Source of the DNA: Pseudooceanicola endophyticus
GTDB lineage: Bacteria; Pseudomonadota; Alphaproteobacteria; Rhodobacterales; Rhodobacteraceae
DNA length: 64,000 nucleotides
Reading direction: 5' to 3'
Assembly: GCF_018760365.1 (NCBI RefSeq)
Contig: NZ_JAHIAB010000011.1
Location: forward strand, 124,001 to 188,000
Shown here: in pieces, positions 17,656 through 28,251 of the stretch
Layout of the letters: each line of letters begins with the position of its first letter
Numbering within the stretch: position 1 is the first letter of the stretch
Translations under genes and position numbers: made by a program
The notes under the pieces: model-generated
Databases searched by the model: none
Seen by the model: only the letters and a program-made list of their open reading frames with translations
Told to the model about the DNA's origin: nothing

Positions 17656-18789
17656 TCAGTCCAGGGTCCGGCGGAACCGCAGGAGCGCCGCGCCGGACAG
17701 CACCACCACGAAGAGCGCCAGCGCCCAGAGCGGCCCGGCGACATCGGCAGGCCCCGCCCCCTTCAGCATGACGCCCCGGATCAGCCGCAGGAAATGGGTC
17801 AGGGGAAAGACCTCTCCCAGGGCCTGCGCCCAGGCGGGCATTCCGCGGTAGGGGAACATGAAGCCCGACAGCAGCAGCGAGGGCAGGAAGAAGAAGAAGG
17901 TCAGCTGCATGGCCTGCATCTGGGTGCGCGACAGGGTCGAGATCAGGTAGCCCAGGATCACCAGCGCCAGCACGAAGACCAGCACCCCCAGCAGGATCAG
18001 CCAGAGCGCGCCGACGAAGGGCACGCCGAAGATCGCCTTGGCCGCCGCTAGCACCACCGCCACCTGCACCGCGCCGACGCAGAGATAGGGCAGCACCTTG
18101 CCCAGCATGATCTCCAGCGGGGTGGCGGGCATCGACAGCAGGTTCTCCATGGTGCCGCGCTCGGTCTCGCGGGTCAGCGCCATGGAGGTCATCATCACCA
18201 TGGTCAGTTGCAGGATCACCCCCAGCAGGCCGGGCACGATGTTGTACTGGGTGATGCCCTCGGGGTTGTAGCGCTTGTGCACGATGACCGAGAGTTGGGC
18301 GGCTTCCGCCTCGGGGGTGGGGGTGGTGCCGGTTTCCCGTTGCAGGGCCTGGGTCGCCACGGTCGACAGGGTCGAGACCGCGCCGGAGGCAACCGAGGGA
18401 TCGGTGGCATCGGCCTCGATCAGGATCTGGGGATGGTCGCCCCTTTCGACCCGGCGCCCGAAATCCGAGGGCACGGTGACCACGAAGGAGACGGCGCCGC
18501 GCGCGATCAGCGCCTCGGCCTCGGCGGTGCTCGCATTGGGATAGGTGAAGCGGTAGTAGCCCGTCAGCTCAAGCGCGCTGACCATGGCGCGGGTAAAGCG
18601 GTCTTCGGTCGGCGCGACAAGGGCCGCCGGCAGCGCCTTGGGATCGGTGTTGATGGCAAAGCCGAACAGCATGAGCTGCACCAGGGGCAGGCCCAGCATC
18701 ATCCCGAAGGTCAGCTTGTCGCGCCGCATCTGGATGGCTTCCTTGCGCAGCAGCGCGAAGAGCCGGATCAGGGACAGGAGGCGGATCAT
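17656..18789 (-). CDS. ABC-2 type exporter permease (YbhS/YbhR-like)
   Basis: The 377-residue membrane protein has an N-terminal transmembrane segment (MMLGLPLVQLMLFGFAIN), a large extracytoplasmic domain, then five hydrophobic segments. The conserved RETERGTMENLLSMPATPLEIMLGK block is typical of ABC-2 permeases of the drug/efflux type. It is the last gene of a tetR-adaptor-ATPase-permease operon and starts 10 bases after the ATPase stop. In E. coli the related ybhGFSR operon has two permeases, whereas only one is present here, so it may form a homodimer. The substrate is unknown. Confidence 0.9.
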   Translation of the reverse strand: MIRLLSLIRLFALLRKEAIQMRRDKLTFGMMLGLPLVQLMLFGFAINTDPKALPAALVAPTEDRFTRAMVSALELTGYYRFTYPNASTAEAEALIARGAVSFVVTVPSDFGRRVERGDHPQILIEADATDPSVASGAVSTLSTVATQALQRETGTTPTPEAEAAQLSVIVHKRYNPEGITQYNIVPGLLGVILQLTMVMMTSMALTRETERGTMENLLSMPATPLEIMLGKVLPYLCVGAVQVAVVLAAAKAIFGVPFVGALWLILLGVLVFVLALVILGYLISTLSRTQMQAMQLTFFFFLPSLLLSGFMFPYRGMPAWAQALGEVFPLTHFLRLIRGVMLKGAGPADVAGPLWALALFVVVLSGAALLRFRRTLD

Positions 18790-18799
18790 CGGGGCGCGC

Positions 18800-19723
18800 T
18801 CATGACATGTTGTCCTGCGACTGGCTCATCAACCGGATGAAGACATCCTCCAGGCTGGTTTCGGCAGGGCTGAGGGTGCAGCCGGTCTCCTGCGCGACGG
18901 CACTGGCCGAGCGCTGGAGGAGGGCGGCATCGCTGCCCACCACATGCAGCGTGTTGCCGAAGGGGGCGACCTGTTCGACCCCGGGCATCCCCGTCAGGCG
19001 TTTCGCGGCGGCGTGGACCGCCGCGCCCTGCATCATCAGCGTGGTCAGGCCCGCGTCGCGCACCACCTCGGTCACGCTGCCCCGGGCCACCAGCCGCCCG
19101 TAGGCGATGTAGTTGATGCGGTGGCAGCGCTCGGCCTCGTCCATGTAGTGGGTCGAAACGAGGACGGTCAGCCCGTCGCCCGCCCGGGCGTGAATCTCGT
19201 CCCAGAATTCGCGCCGCGCCTTCGGGTCGACCCCGGCGGTGGGTTCGTCCAGCAGCAGCAGTTTCGGCTTGTGCATGAGGCAGGCGGCCAGCGCCAGGCG
19301 CTGTTTCCAGCCGCCCGACAGCGACCCGGCCAGCTGATCCCGGCGCGAGGTCAGGCCCAGATCCGCCAGCGTGTCGCGCACCACGGCGCGGGCGGGACGC
19401 AGATCGTAGAGGCCGGCGACGAAGCGCAGGTTCTCCTCGATCGTCAGGTCCTCGTAGAAGGAAAACCGCTGGGTCATGTAGCCGACCTCGCGCTTGATGG
19501 CGCGGCCCTCGCGGCGGATGTCGTGGCCCAGCACGCGGCCCGCGCCGGCATCGGGGGTCAGCAGGCCGCACATCAGCCGGATCGTCGTCGTCTTGCCGGA
19601 CCCGTTGGGCCCGAGGAAACCGGCGATCTCTCCGCGCGCGACGTTCAGCGTCACGTCATCGACCACCCGCCGCCCGCCGAAGCTTTTCGTCAGGCCACGG
19701 ACCTCGATGGCGGGGGCGGTCAC
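18800..19723 (-). CDS. ABC exporter ATPase (YbhF-like, single domain)
   Basis: The 307-residue ATPase has Walker A GPNGSGKTT, signature LSGGW, Walker B LLLDEPTAGVD and switch His in VLVSTHYMDEAERC. This CcmA-type sequence belongs to ABC-2 exporters. A C-terminal ~70-residue extension carries the usual regulatory ferredoxin-like region. The start is GTG at 19723, chosen because it overlaps the stop of the adaptor gene (GTGA) and gives the right N-terminus (TAPAIEVRGLTKSFGG). E. coli YbhF has two ATPase domains; this protein has one. Confidence 0.92.
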   Translation of the reverse strand: MTAPAIEVRGLTKSFGGRRVVDDVTLNVARGEIAGFLGPNGSGKTTTIRLMCGLLTPDAGAGRVLGHDIRREGRAIKREVGYMTQRFSFYEDLTIEENLRFVAGLYDLRPARAVVRDTLADLGLTSRRDQLAGSLSGGWKQRLALAACLMHKPKLLLLDEPTAGVDPKARREFWDEIHARAGDGLTVLVSTHYMDEAERCHRINYIAYGRLVARGSVTEVVRDAGLTTLMMQGAAVHAAAKRLTGMPGVEQVAPFGNTLHVVGSDAALLQRSASAVAQETGCTLSPAETSLEDVFIRLMSQSQDNMS

Positions 19724-20664
19724 GATCCCGCCCCGGGCAGGGTGACGCTGACGATCTGGCCGGGCTTGAGGGCGCTGCCGTCGGTGGGCCGGGCCTCGAT
19801 CAGGTAGACCAGCTTCTGACGGTTCTGGAGCGAATAGATCACCGGCGGGGTGAATTCCGGCCCGTCCGAAACGTAGCTGACGCGGGCCTGAAGGCCGGGG
19901 GCGCAGGCATCGCATTCGACATCCAGCAGCGCGCCGGGGGCGATGCGGGCGACCTCGGCCTCGGGGACGTAGAGGCGCAGCTTCACCGCGCCGTCGGCCA
20001 GCATCGAGAGCACCGGGGCCGAAGGACCGGCGACCTCGCCTCCGGTGCGGATCACGTCGTCGATGGTGCCGGTGGCGGGGGCGCTCAGGCGGCGCTGGTC
20101 CAGCGACCACTGGGCCTTGTCGCGGGCGGCCCTGGCGCCCTCCACGGTGGCTTCGGCGGCGGCGATCTCCTGCGGGCGGGCGGGCAGGCGGGCGACGGCC
20201 AGCGTCGCCTCGGCCTCGGCCACGGCGGCATGGGCGACCTTGGCGGCGGTGGCGGCATCGTCGCGGTCGGCCTGGGTGGCGGCGCCGCGCTCGTTCAGCT
20301 TGGCCAGCCGGTCGGACTGGCGGTCGGCTTCCTCGGCCTGGGCACGGGCCGAGGCCAGGGTGGCCTCCAGCACGCGGATCTCCTCGGGGCGCTTGCCCTC
20401 GCGCAGGTCGGCCAGGGAAGAGCGCGCCTCGGCCAGGGCGGCTTCGGCCTGGGCCAGGGCGATGGTGGCGTCGCGGTCCTCCATCTGCACCAGCAGGGTG
20501 CCGGACGATACGCGGGCGCCGCGCGCGACCTCGACCGAGCGGATCTGCGCGGTCTCGATCGGGGCGATCAGGGTATAGTCGCCCTCCACATAGCCGGTGG
20601 CAAAGGGGGCGGGGGTACAGGCGGACAGCAGGCCCGCCAGCAGGGGGATCGTGCACAGGATCAT
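19720..20664 (-). CDS. HlyD/YbhG-family efflux adaptor lipoprotein
   Basis: The 314-residue periplasmic adaptor links the ABC exporter to the cell exterior. Its N-terminus has a short hydrophobic segment ending in a lipobox (LLSAC), so it is probably a lipoprotein. A barrel-type start (YTLIAPIETAQIRSVEVARG), a long Ala/Glu/Arg coiled-coil hairpin (residues ~60-190) and a C-terminal beta domain (LSAPATGTIDDVIRTGGEV) follow. The ATG at 20664 overlaps the tetR stop by 4 bases; in-frame sequence upstream of it is not protein-like. Confidence 0.9.
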   Translation of the reverse strand: MILCTIPLLAGLLSACTPAPFATGYVEGDYTLIAPIETAQIRSVEVARGARVSSGTLLVQMEDRDATIALAQAEAALAEARSSLADLREGKRPEEIRVLEATLASARAQAEEADRQSDRLAKLNERGAATQADRDDAATAAKVAHAAVAEAEATLAVARLPARPQEIAAAEATVEGARAARDKAQWSLDQRRLSAPATGTIDDVIRTGGEVAGPSAPVLSMLADGAVKLRLYVPEAEVARIAPGALLDVECDACAPGLQARVSYVSDGPEFTPPVIYSLQNRQKLVYLIEARPTDGSALKPGQIVSVTLPGAGS

Positions 20665-21311
20665 CGCGTGTCCTTCCCGGCCAGCGCCCGGTCGAGCATG
20701 GCATCGAGGTTGCAGGCCAGGGTGGCGGCGATGGCGGGTGCCTGGTCGGGGCCCGGGCTGTCCCAGCCCAGCCGTCGGCTGATCAGCCGTGCGCCGATGC
20801 GGAAATAGACGATCTGGCCGATCAGGGTGAAGCAGCTCAGGCAGACGGCCTCGCTTTCGGCGGGCTGCCCGGTGACGGTGGACCAGAGCTCGCACAGCTC
20901 CCGGTGGCGGCGTTCGAACAGGCGCTCGTACAGGCGGTCAGCGGCATCGCCGGGCTCCTGCATCTGGCGCAGGACGAAGCCCGCGATCTCGGGGGCGGCG
21001 GGGGCGGTGACCAGGAAGCGGGTGATCGCCTCGAGCATGGCGTGCAGCCGCTGCCGGGCGACCTCCGGGGGAAGAGGGCCTTCCAGCGCGGGACCTGCCG
21101 CGCCGTCGATCCGTTCCGTCACCGCCGAGAGGCAGGCGTCATGCAGGCCGGCCTTGCCGCCGAAGTGATAGGCGATGGCCGAGATGTTCGCCCCGGCCCG
21201 TTTCGCGATGGCCCGGGTGGAGGTTGCGGCATAGCCCTCCTGTCCGAACAGGACGAGGCCTGCGGCGATCAGCCGGGCGGGGGTGGCATCGGGGGCGGGC
21301 TGGTCGGTCAT
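20661..21311 (-). CDS. TetR-family regulator of the adjacent exporter (CecR/YbiH-like, DUF1956)
   Basis: The 216-residue regulator has an N-terminal TetR helix-turn-helix (LIAAGLVLFGQEGYAATSTRAIAKRAGANISAIAYHFGGK) and a C-terminal region like the CecR/DUF1956 group. It is the first gene of the exporter operon with 4-base overlap to the adaptor, the same arrangement as E. coli cecR-ybhGFSR. It probably represses its own operon and is relieved by a small-molecule ligand, possibly a toxic compound; the ligand is not deducible. Confidence 0.88.
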   Translation of the reverse strand: MTDQPAPDATPARLIAAGLVLFGQEGYAATSTRAIAKRAGANISAIAYHFGGKAGLHDACLSAVTERIDGAAGPALEGPLPPEVARQRLHAMLEAITRFLVTAPAAPEIAGFVLRQMQEPGDAADRLYERLFERRHRELCELWSTVTGQPAESEAVCLSCFTLIGQIVYFRIGARLISRRLGWDSPGPDQAPAIAATLACNLDAMLDRALAGKDTR

Positions 21312-21686
21312 GTCTGAAACCCTAGTTCAAACGATTGATTTAAAGTACCACGCATCTTGCCGCAGGGGAAGGCTCTGGCCGCTACGGCGCCGGAGCGGGA
21401 GGATGGCCGCACCGAATCATCGGCTCGGACTGGCCAGAATACATCCTGTGATTGCGTTTCGGGGCGGGAGGTCTGAATCCGGCGGATCGCGCCAAAGGAA
21501 CGCCGCAACGCAGCAAAACCCGTGAAAATCGCGGAAAAAGCACCGATCACGGGGCCAAACCTGCCCTTGCGTCATTCCGCTAGGGCGCTCAGATCAACCC
21601 TGCCTTGCAAGCTGCTCATGCCAGTGAAATATGGACGTGACAAATATCTGCCTGGTGCCAATCCTTCGCGCGAGGAGGTGCCGAAG
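21312..21686. other. Divergent spacer between tetR and the HD hydrolase gene
   Basis: About 375 bases without a supported gene. The end nearest tetR holds a candidate operator. Longer in-frame extensions of the downstream HD gene reach back to 21522 but the extra residues show no family similarity. A strong ribosome-binding site (GAGGAGGTG at 21672-21680) sits at the far end. Nothing else was recognised. Confidence 0.5.
21327..21338. promoter_or_regulatory. Candidate TetR-type operator
   Basis: TCAAACGATTGA is an inverted repeat (TCAA/TTGA arms, CG core; 10 of 12 positions symmetric) located 16 bases upstream of the tetR start. Position and symmetry suit an autorepressor site. It is short, and chance occurrence cannot be excluded. 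Confidence 0.4.
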
Positions 21687-22190
21687 ATGGACGATTCAGC
21701 GCGCACGGCGCGTGATTTTGCAATTGAACTGCATGACGGTCAGATCGACAAGTTCGGAAAAGACTATTCGGCCCATGTGATCCACGTGGGTCAGATGCTG
21801 GCAGACTACGGCTGGGAGTACGAGGCGGTAGGATATCTGCACGACGTGGTGGAGGACTGCGGCGTGTCGCTTCAGGAAATCGAGGACCGTTTCGGCGAGA
21901 CGGTGCGCAACGGGGTCGACGCGGTATCGCGGCGCCGGGGCGAGGATTACGAGCAGGACTACCTGCCAAGGGTTCTGCAGAACGAGTTGGCGCTGCTGGC
22001 CAAATACGCGGATTGCCGGGACAATTTCGGCAAGATCCACCTGCTGCACGATCCCGAGCAGGCGGCCCGCGACAAGAAGAAGTTCGGGACCATGCTGCGC
22101 AAGCTGGAAGGCCTGCGCCCGGAACTGACCCGCTGGGGGCCGCCGCCCCGACTGGTCTATGCCGATGGCCTCTGGGTCGAGGATGCCTGA
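21687..22190 (+). CDS. Small HD-domain hydrolase resembling the SpoT/Mesh1 alarmone hydrolase domain
   Basis: The 167-residue protein is a single HD domain. It shows metal-site residues in the RelA/SpoT hydrolase order: early His (SAHVIHVGQML), then LHDVVEDCGVSLQEIEDRFGETV, then LLAKYADCRDNFGKIH, matching the HDxxED and late Asp-Asn pattern of ppGpp hydrolases. There is no synthetase domain. Length is close to Mesh1-type small alarmone hydrolases. ATG 21687 is chosen because GAGGAGGTG lies about 7 bases upstream. A terminator follows 8 bases after the stop, so it is monocistronic. Another HD phosphohydrolase specificity is possible. Confidence 0.75.
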   Translation: MDDSARTARDFAIELHDGQIDKFGKDYSAHVIHVGQMLADYGWEYEAVGYLHDVVEDCGVSLQEIEDRFGETVRNGVDAVSRRRGEDYEQDYLPRVLQNELALLAKYADCRDNFGKIHLLHDPEQAARDKKKFGTMLRKLEGLRPELTRWGPPPRLVYADGLWVEDA

Positions 22191-22197
22191 ACGCAAA

Positions 22198-22222
22198 CGC
22201 CAGCCCGGGGGCTGGCGTTTTT
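22198..22222 (+). terminator. Intrinsic terminator of the HD hydrolase gene
   Basis: CGCCAGCCC and GGGCTGGCG pair into a 9-base-pair GC-rich stem followed by TTTTT. It starts 8 bases after the HD gene stop and lies between two convergent genes (HD gene and gyrB). Confidence 0.9.
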
Positions 22223-22246
22223 CGTTCGGGATCCTGCGAGAGGGCC

Positions 22247-24694
<2,448 letters not shown>

Positions 24695-24784
24695 TTATAG
24701 CCACTGGGCGCGGCAATGTCACGTCGCTGACACGTGTTTCGGGGCCCTTGGTAGCGCCTTGCCGGTGCGGTCGCGCACAGAGTT

Positions 24785-24835
24785 CGCCCCTGCCGGGCGA
24801 AGCCTCCGGCGGAGGTATTTTCCGACAAGAAAATG
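24785..24835 (-). repeat. Palindromic intergenic repeat, copy A
   Basis: Read on the minus strand it begins CATTTTCTTG, then reads AAAATACCTCCGCCGGAGG and GCTTCGCCC..GGGCG. Copies B and C share the same opening and the CCTCC-centred palindrome. It starts only a few bases after the lysE stop and may also act as a 3' hairpin for that transcript. Confidence 0.85.
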
Positions 24836-24838
24836 CGC

Positions 24839-25459
24839 TCAGGTGAAAGGGATGATCAGCCCGACGAGGATCATCAGCCCGCCCGCGAACAGCGTCGTGC
24901 GGCGCATCCAGACCGGCGAGGTCAGCCGGGCGCGCAGCCGGTGCACGAGGGCGGCGAAGGCCAGGTTGCCGAGGAAGGGCACGCAGACCGAGATCAGCAC
25001 GATGGCGGTGACATCTGTGGCGGTGACGCGGCTCAGGTCGAAGAAGCCGGGCAGGATGCCCATGTAGAAGAGGATCGCCTTCGGATTGCCGAGGATCACC
25101 GCGATGCCGGCCAGGAAGCCCGCCCACTGGCCGGGGCGCATCAGCCGGCTGTCGCTGGAAATGCCCTGTCCGGCATGGCGCAGGACCTGCACGCCCAGCA
25201 CGAGGAACAGAAGGGCGCCGACATAGCGCAGCACCGTCAGCAGGCCCGCGACATGGGCCGCCAGCAGGCTGATGCCCAGTGTCGCCAGCAGTGGCCAGAG
25301 CGCATCGCCCAGCGTCACGCCAAGCGCCAACGGCCAGGCTGCCGCGAAGCCGCCCGAGAGCGTGCGCGCGGTCAGTGCCAGCCAGACCGGGCCGGGGGTC
25401 ATGAACAGCACGAACATCGCCACGGCATAGAGCGCGAGGTCGGAGAGGGAGAGGGTCAT
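24839..25459 (-). CDS. LysE/RhtB-family amino acid exporter
   Basis: The 206-residue inner-membrane protein has about six hydrophobic segments and the LysE/RhtB N-terminal motif (FVLFMTPGPVWLALTARTLSGG). The conserved NPKAILFYMGILPGF lies mid-protein. It probably exports amino acids or related metabolites; the substrate cannot be named. The ATG at 25459 overlaps the upstream glyoxalase-fold gene stop (ATGA), so both are likely co-transcribed with recF. Confidence 0.92.
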   Translation of the reverse strand: MTLSLSDLALYAVAMFVLFMTPGPVWLALTARTLSGGFAAAWPLALGVTLGDALWPLLATLGISLLAAHVAGLLTVLRYVGALLFLVLGVQVLRHAGQGISSDSRLMRPGQWAGFLAGIAVILGNPKAILFYMGILPGFFDLSRVTATDVTAIVLISVCVPFLGNLAFAALVHRLRARLTSPVWMRRTTLFAGGLMILVGLIIPFT

Positions 25460-25788
25460 TCCGGCTCCGGCAGGGTCAGGCGGCCCGTGGCGCCGGCGGC
25501 CAGGGCGGCCTGCCAGGCGGCATCGACGCCGTCGCGGTCGGTAAAGTTCTGTGCGAGGGTCGCGGCGCCGGTGCCGAGCGGCGCATCGGGCCGGCCCTGA
25601 TCCTGGGCCAGGTCCTGCAACCCGAAGAGACCAAGCGCCATGCCGTCGAGCTGGTAGAAGACCACGCCCTCGGGCGCGGCGGCGGGCTGCCACCCGAGGG
25701 CAGCGTAGAAGGCGCGGGCGCGGTCCAGATCTGCGACGCCGAGGGTCACCAGGGTGATGCGCTGGACGGGCAGGCTCATGGCGCTCAT
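25456..25788 (-). CDS. Glyoxalase/VOC-fold protein, apparently C-terminally shortened
   Basis: The 110-residue protein begins like a glyoxalase/bleomycin-resistance fold member (RITLVTLGVADLDRARAFYAALGW, then VVFYQLDGMALGLF). Family members normally continue past the LPEPE region with a GYFxDPDGHxWE segment that supplies the last strand and a metal-ligand Glu. Here the frame stops directly after LPEPE, at the overlap with lysE. It may be non-catalytic or a remnant. The start at 25788 overlaps the recF stop; an ATG at 25776 is an alternative. Confidence 0.8.
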   Translation of the reverse strand: MSAMSLPVQRITLVTLGVADLDRARAFYAALGWQPAAAPEGVVFYQLDGMALGLFGLQDLAQDQGRPDAPLGTGAATLAQNFTDRDGVDAAWQAALAAGATGRLTLPEPE

Positions 25789-26897
25789 GGGGCGGTCCTT
25801 TCCTCGGCGCGGCTTTCGCCGGCCTCTTCGGTCACCTCGAGGTACTGCGCCCGCTCCCCGAGGCCGGTGAACAGCTCCGGGCCCGTGCCGGTCATCCAGG
25901 CCTGGGCGCCGAGGGCGCAGATCTCGTCATAGAGGGCGGCGCGCCGGCCCGCGTCAAGATGGGCGGCGACCTCGTCCAGCAGCAGAATGGGGGGCGCGCC
26001 GAAATCCCGCGCCAGCCCCCGGGCATTGGCCAGGATCAGGCTGACCAGCAGGGCCTTCTGCTCTCCGGTGGAGGCATCGCGGGCGGCAATTCCCTTGGCG
26101 GACCAGAAGGCCTCCAGGTCGACCCGGTGCGGGCCGGTCAGGGTGCGTCCGGCGGCCATGTCGCGCCGCCGCCCCTCCGCCAGCGCGGTGCGCAGGTCGG
26201 CCTCTCCGGCGGGCAGCTCTCCCTCCGCATGAGAGAGCGACAGCGCGGGGGCGGGAAAGGCGGTCTCGGCCTCCTCGGTGGCCTCGGCGATCAGCTGCAG
26301 CGCCTTCAGGCGGTTCGACTGGATCTCGGAGCCCGCCTCGGCCATCTGCCGCTCCAGCGCCAGGTACCAGTGCTGGTCGCGCTGCTCGTCGCGCAGCAGG
26401 CGGTTGCGTTCGCGCATGGCCTTCTCGTAGACCAAAGTCGCCTCGGCATGGCCGGGAACGATGCTCAGCACCATGCGGTCCAGGAAGCGCCGCCGCCCCT
26501 CGGCGGCCTCGGTCCACAGCCGGTCCATGGAGGGCACCAGCCAGAGCACCCGCGCCACGCGCCCAAGCGCCACCTGCGCCGCCGCCTTGTCGTCGATGCG
26601 CAGCGCCCGGCTCTGCCCCGGCTCGGCACGCATCTCGACTTCGTGCACCTGGTGAAGCGATCGCAGGATCCCCGACAGCCGCCAGCCATAGCCCTCGGGG
26701 CGGCGCGACAGCTCTTCGGCCAGGGCCCGGCGCAGTCCCCGCCCGGGCGAAAACATCGACACCGCTTCCAGCACGTTGGTCTTGCCGGCGCCATTCGGCC
26801 CCCACAGGGCGACGGGCCGGCCATCGGCCCGGATCGAGCCCTGCCGCCAGGAGCGGAAATGCGACAGGTCCAGCCGGGTCAGGCAAAGCTTCCCCAC
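25785..26897 (-). CDS. recF: DNA replication and repair protein RecF
   Basis: RecF is an SMC-like ATPase acting with RecO and RecR to load RecA at gapped DNA. The 370-residue protein has the N-terminal LDLSHFRSW and Walker A GPNGAGKTN, a central coiled region (IQSNRLKALQLIAEA), the signature-like STGEQKALLVSLILA and Walker B PILLLDEVAAHLD. The start is GTG at 26897, the only start codon that keeps the full LCLTRLDLSHFR N-terminus. It follows dnaN as in most bacteria, with copy B of the palindromic repeat in the 90-base gap. Confidence 0.96.
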   Translation of the reverse strand: MGKLCLTRLDLSHFRSWRQGSIRADGRPVALWGPNGAGKTNVLEAVSMFSPGRGLRRALAEELSRRPEGYGWRLSGILRSLHQVHEVEMRAEPGQSRALRIDDKAAAQVALGRVARVLWLVPSMDRLWTEAAEGRRRFLDRMVLSIVPGHAEATLVYEKAMRERNRLLRDEQRDQHWYLALERQMAEAGSEIQSNRLKALQLIAEATEEAETAFPAPALSLSHAEGELPAGEADLRTALAEGRRRDMAAGRTLTGPHRVDLEAFWSAKGIAARDASTGEQKALLVSLILANARGLARDFGAPPILLLDEVAAHLDAGRRAALYDEICALGAQAWMTGTGPELFTGLGERAQYLEVTEEAGESRAEERTAP

Positions 26898-26911
26898 GGG
26901 ACCCGCCCCCT

Positions 26912-26963
26912 CATTTTCTTGTTGATAAATACCTCCGCCGGAGGCTTCGCCCCGCTAGGGGCG
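26912..26963 (+). repeat. Palindromic intergenic repeat, copy B
   Basis: It begins CATTTTCTTGTT, then AAATACCTCCGCCGGAGG and a second hairpin GCCCCGCTAGGGGC. Orientation is opposite to copy A. It lies between dnaN and recF. Confidence 0.85.
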
Positions 26964-26987
26964 AAATCCCGAGCGGCATCAGCCGTT

Positions 26988-28106
26988 TCAGACGCGCATC
27001 GGCATCACGACATAGACCGCGCTCTGGTCATTGCCTTCGCGCATCAGCGTCGGGTCGCCGGAAGAGTTGAACAGGAACACCGCGTTCTCGCGATCGACCT
27101 GGCTGGCGATCTCCAGCAGGTATTTCGCGTTGAAACCGATCTCCAGCCGCTCGTCGCCATAGGCCACGGCCAGCTCTTCCTCGGCGGCGCCCGAATCCGG
27201 GGCGTTCACCGACAGGATCAGCCGGTCCTCGTCCAGGCTCAGTTTCACCGCGCGCGAGCGCTCGCTGCTCACCGTCGCGACCCGGTCCACCGCCTTGGCG
27301 AACTCGCTCGCGTCGACTTCCAGGCGGCGGGTGTTGTTCATCGGGATGACGCGGGAGTAATCCGGGAAGGTGCCGTCGATGACCTTGGAGGTCAGCGTGA
27401 TCTGCGGCGTCGCGAAGCGCACCTTGGTTTCGGAAACCGAAACCTGAACCTCCAGCTCGTCGTCATCCAGCAGCTTGCGCAGCTCGCCCACGGTCTTGCG
27501 GGGCACGATGACGCCGGGCATGTCCTCGGCTCCCTCGGGCAGGGGGGCGTCGATGCGCGCCAGGCGGTGGCCGTCGGTGGCCACGCAGCGCAGCACCCGG
27601 CCATCCTCGCCCTCGGCAACATGCATGTAGACGCCGTTCAGGTAGTAGCGGGTCTCTTCGGTCGAGATGGCGAATTTCGACTTGTCGAACAGGCGGCGCA
27701 GGACGGGGGCCGGCGCCGTGAACCCGGAGGCATATTCCGAAGAGGCCATCACGGGGAAATCATCCTGCGGTAGGGTCGCGAGGTTGAACATCGAACGGCC
27801 CGCCTGCACCACGAGGCGCCCGGCACCGGCTTCCTCGGACAGGGTCACCATGGCGCCGTCGGGCAGCTTGCGGACGATCTCGTGCAGGGTCACCGCCGAC
27901 ACGGTGGTGGCACCGGCGCGTTCGACCATGGCGGGAGCCTTGTCGACCACCTCGATGTCCAGGTCGGTGGCGCGGAACATCACGTCAGCGCCCTCGGCCT
28001 CGATCAGGACGTTGGCCAGGATCGGAATCGTGTTCCGCCGTTCAACCACGGATTGCGCCTGGGCAACCGCTTTCAGGAGAACCGCGCGCTCAATGCTGAA
28101 TTTCAT
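26988..28106 (-). CDS. dnaN: DNA polymerase III sliding clamp (beta subunit)
   Basis: This is the processivity clamp that encircles DNA and tethers DNA polymerase III. The 372-residue protein has the alphaproteobacterial N-terminus MKFSIERAVLLKAVAQAQSV, then RNTIPILANVLIEA. It ends in the conserved clamp C-terminus (QSAVYVVMPMRV). ATG 28106 is preferred over the ATG three codons earlier because AGGA precedes it at proper spacing and the family starts with MKFSI. It lies 145 bases downstream of phzF. Confidence 0.97.
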   Translation of the reverse strand: MKFSIERAVLLKAVAQAQSVVERRNTIPILANVLIEAEGADVMFRATDLDIEVVDKAPAMVERAGATTVSAVTLHEIVRKLPDGAMVTLSEEAGAGRLVVQAGRSMFNLATLPQDDFPVMASSEYASGFTAPAPVLRRLFDKSKFAISTEETRYYLNGVYMHVAEGEDGRVLRCVATDGHRLARIDAPLPEGAEDMPGVIVPRKTVGELRKLLDDDELEVQVSVSETKVRFATPQITLTSKVIDGTFPDYSRVIPMNNTRRLEVDASEFAKAVDRVATVSSERSRAVKLSLDEDRLILSVNAPDSGAAEEELAVAYGDERLEIGFNAKYLLEIASQVDRENAVFLFNSSGDPTLMREGNDQSAVYVVMPMRV

Positions 28107-28251
28107 CGTTTCCATCCTGTTCCCGCCCGGCCCCGTGCCGGGACCGGAAAGCTACCCGTTTTATGCGCCAGCACAACGGGTTTCTTGAAGTTCCGTCAGG
28201 AAAACGGGCATCTCCTTGCCGCCGGGCCACATCCGGCCCCTGCCTCCCGGG

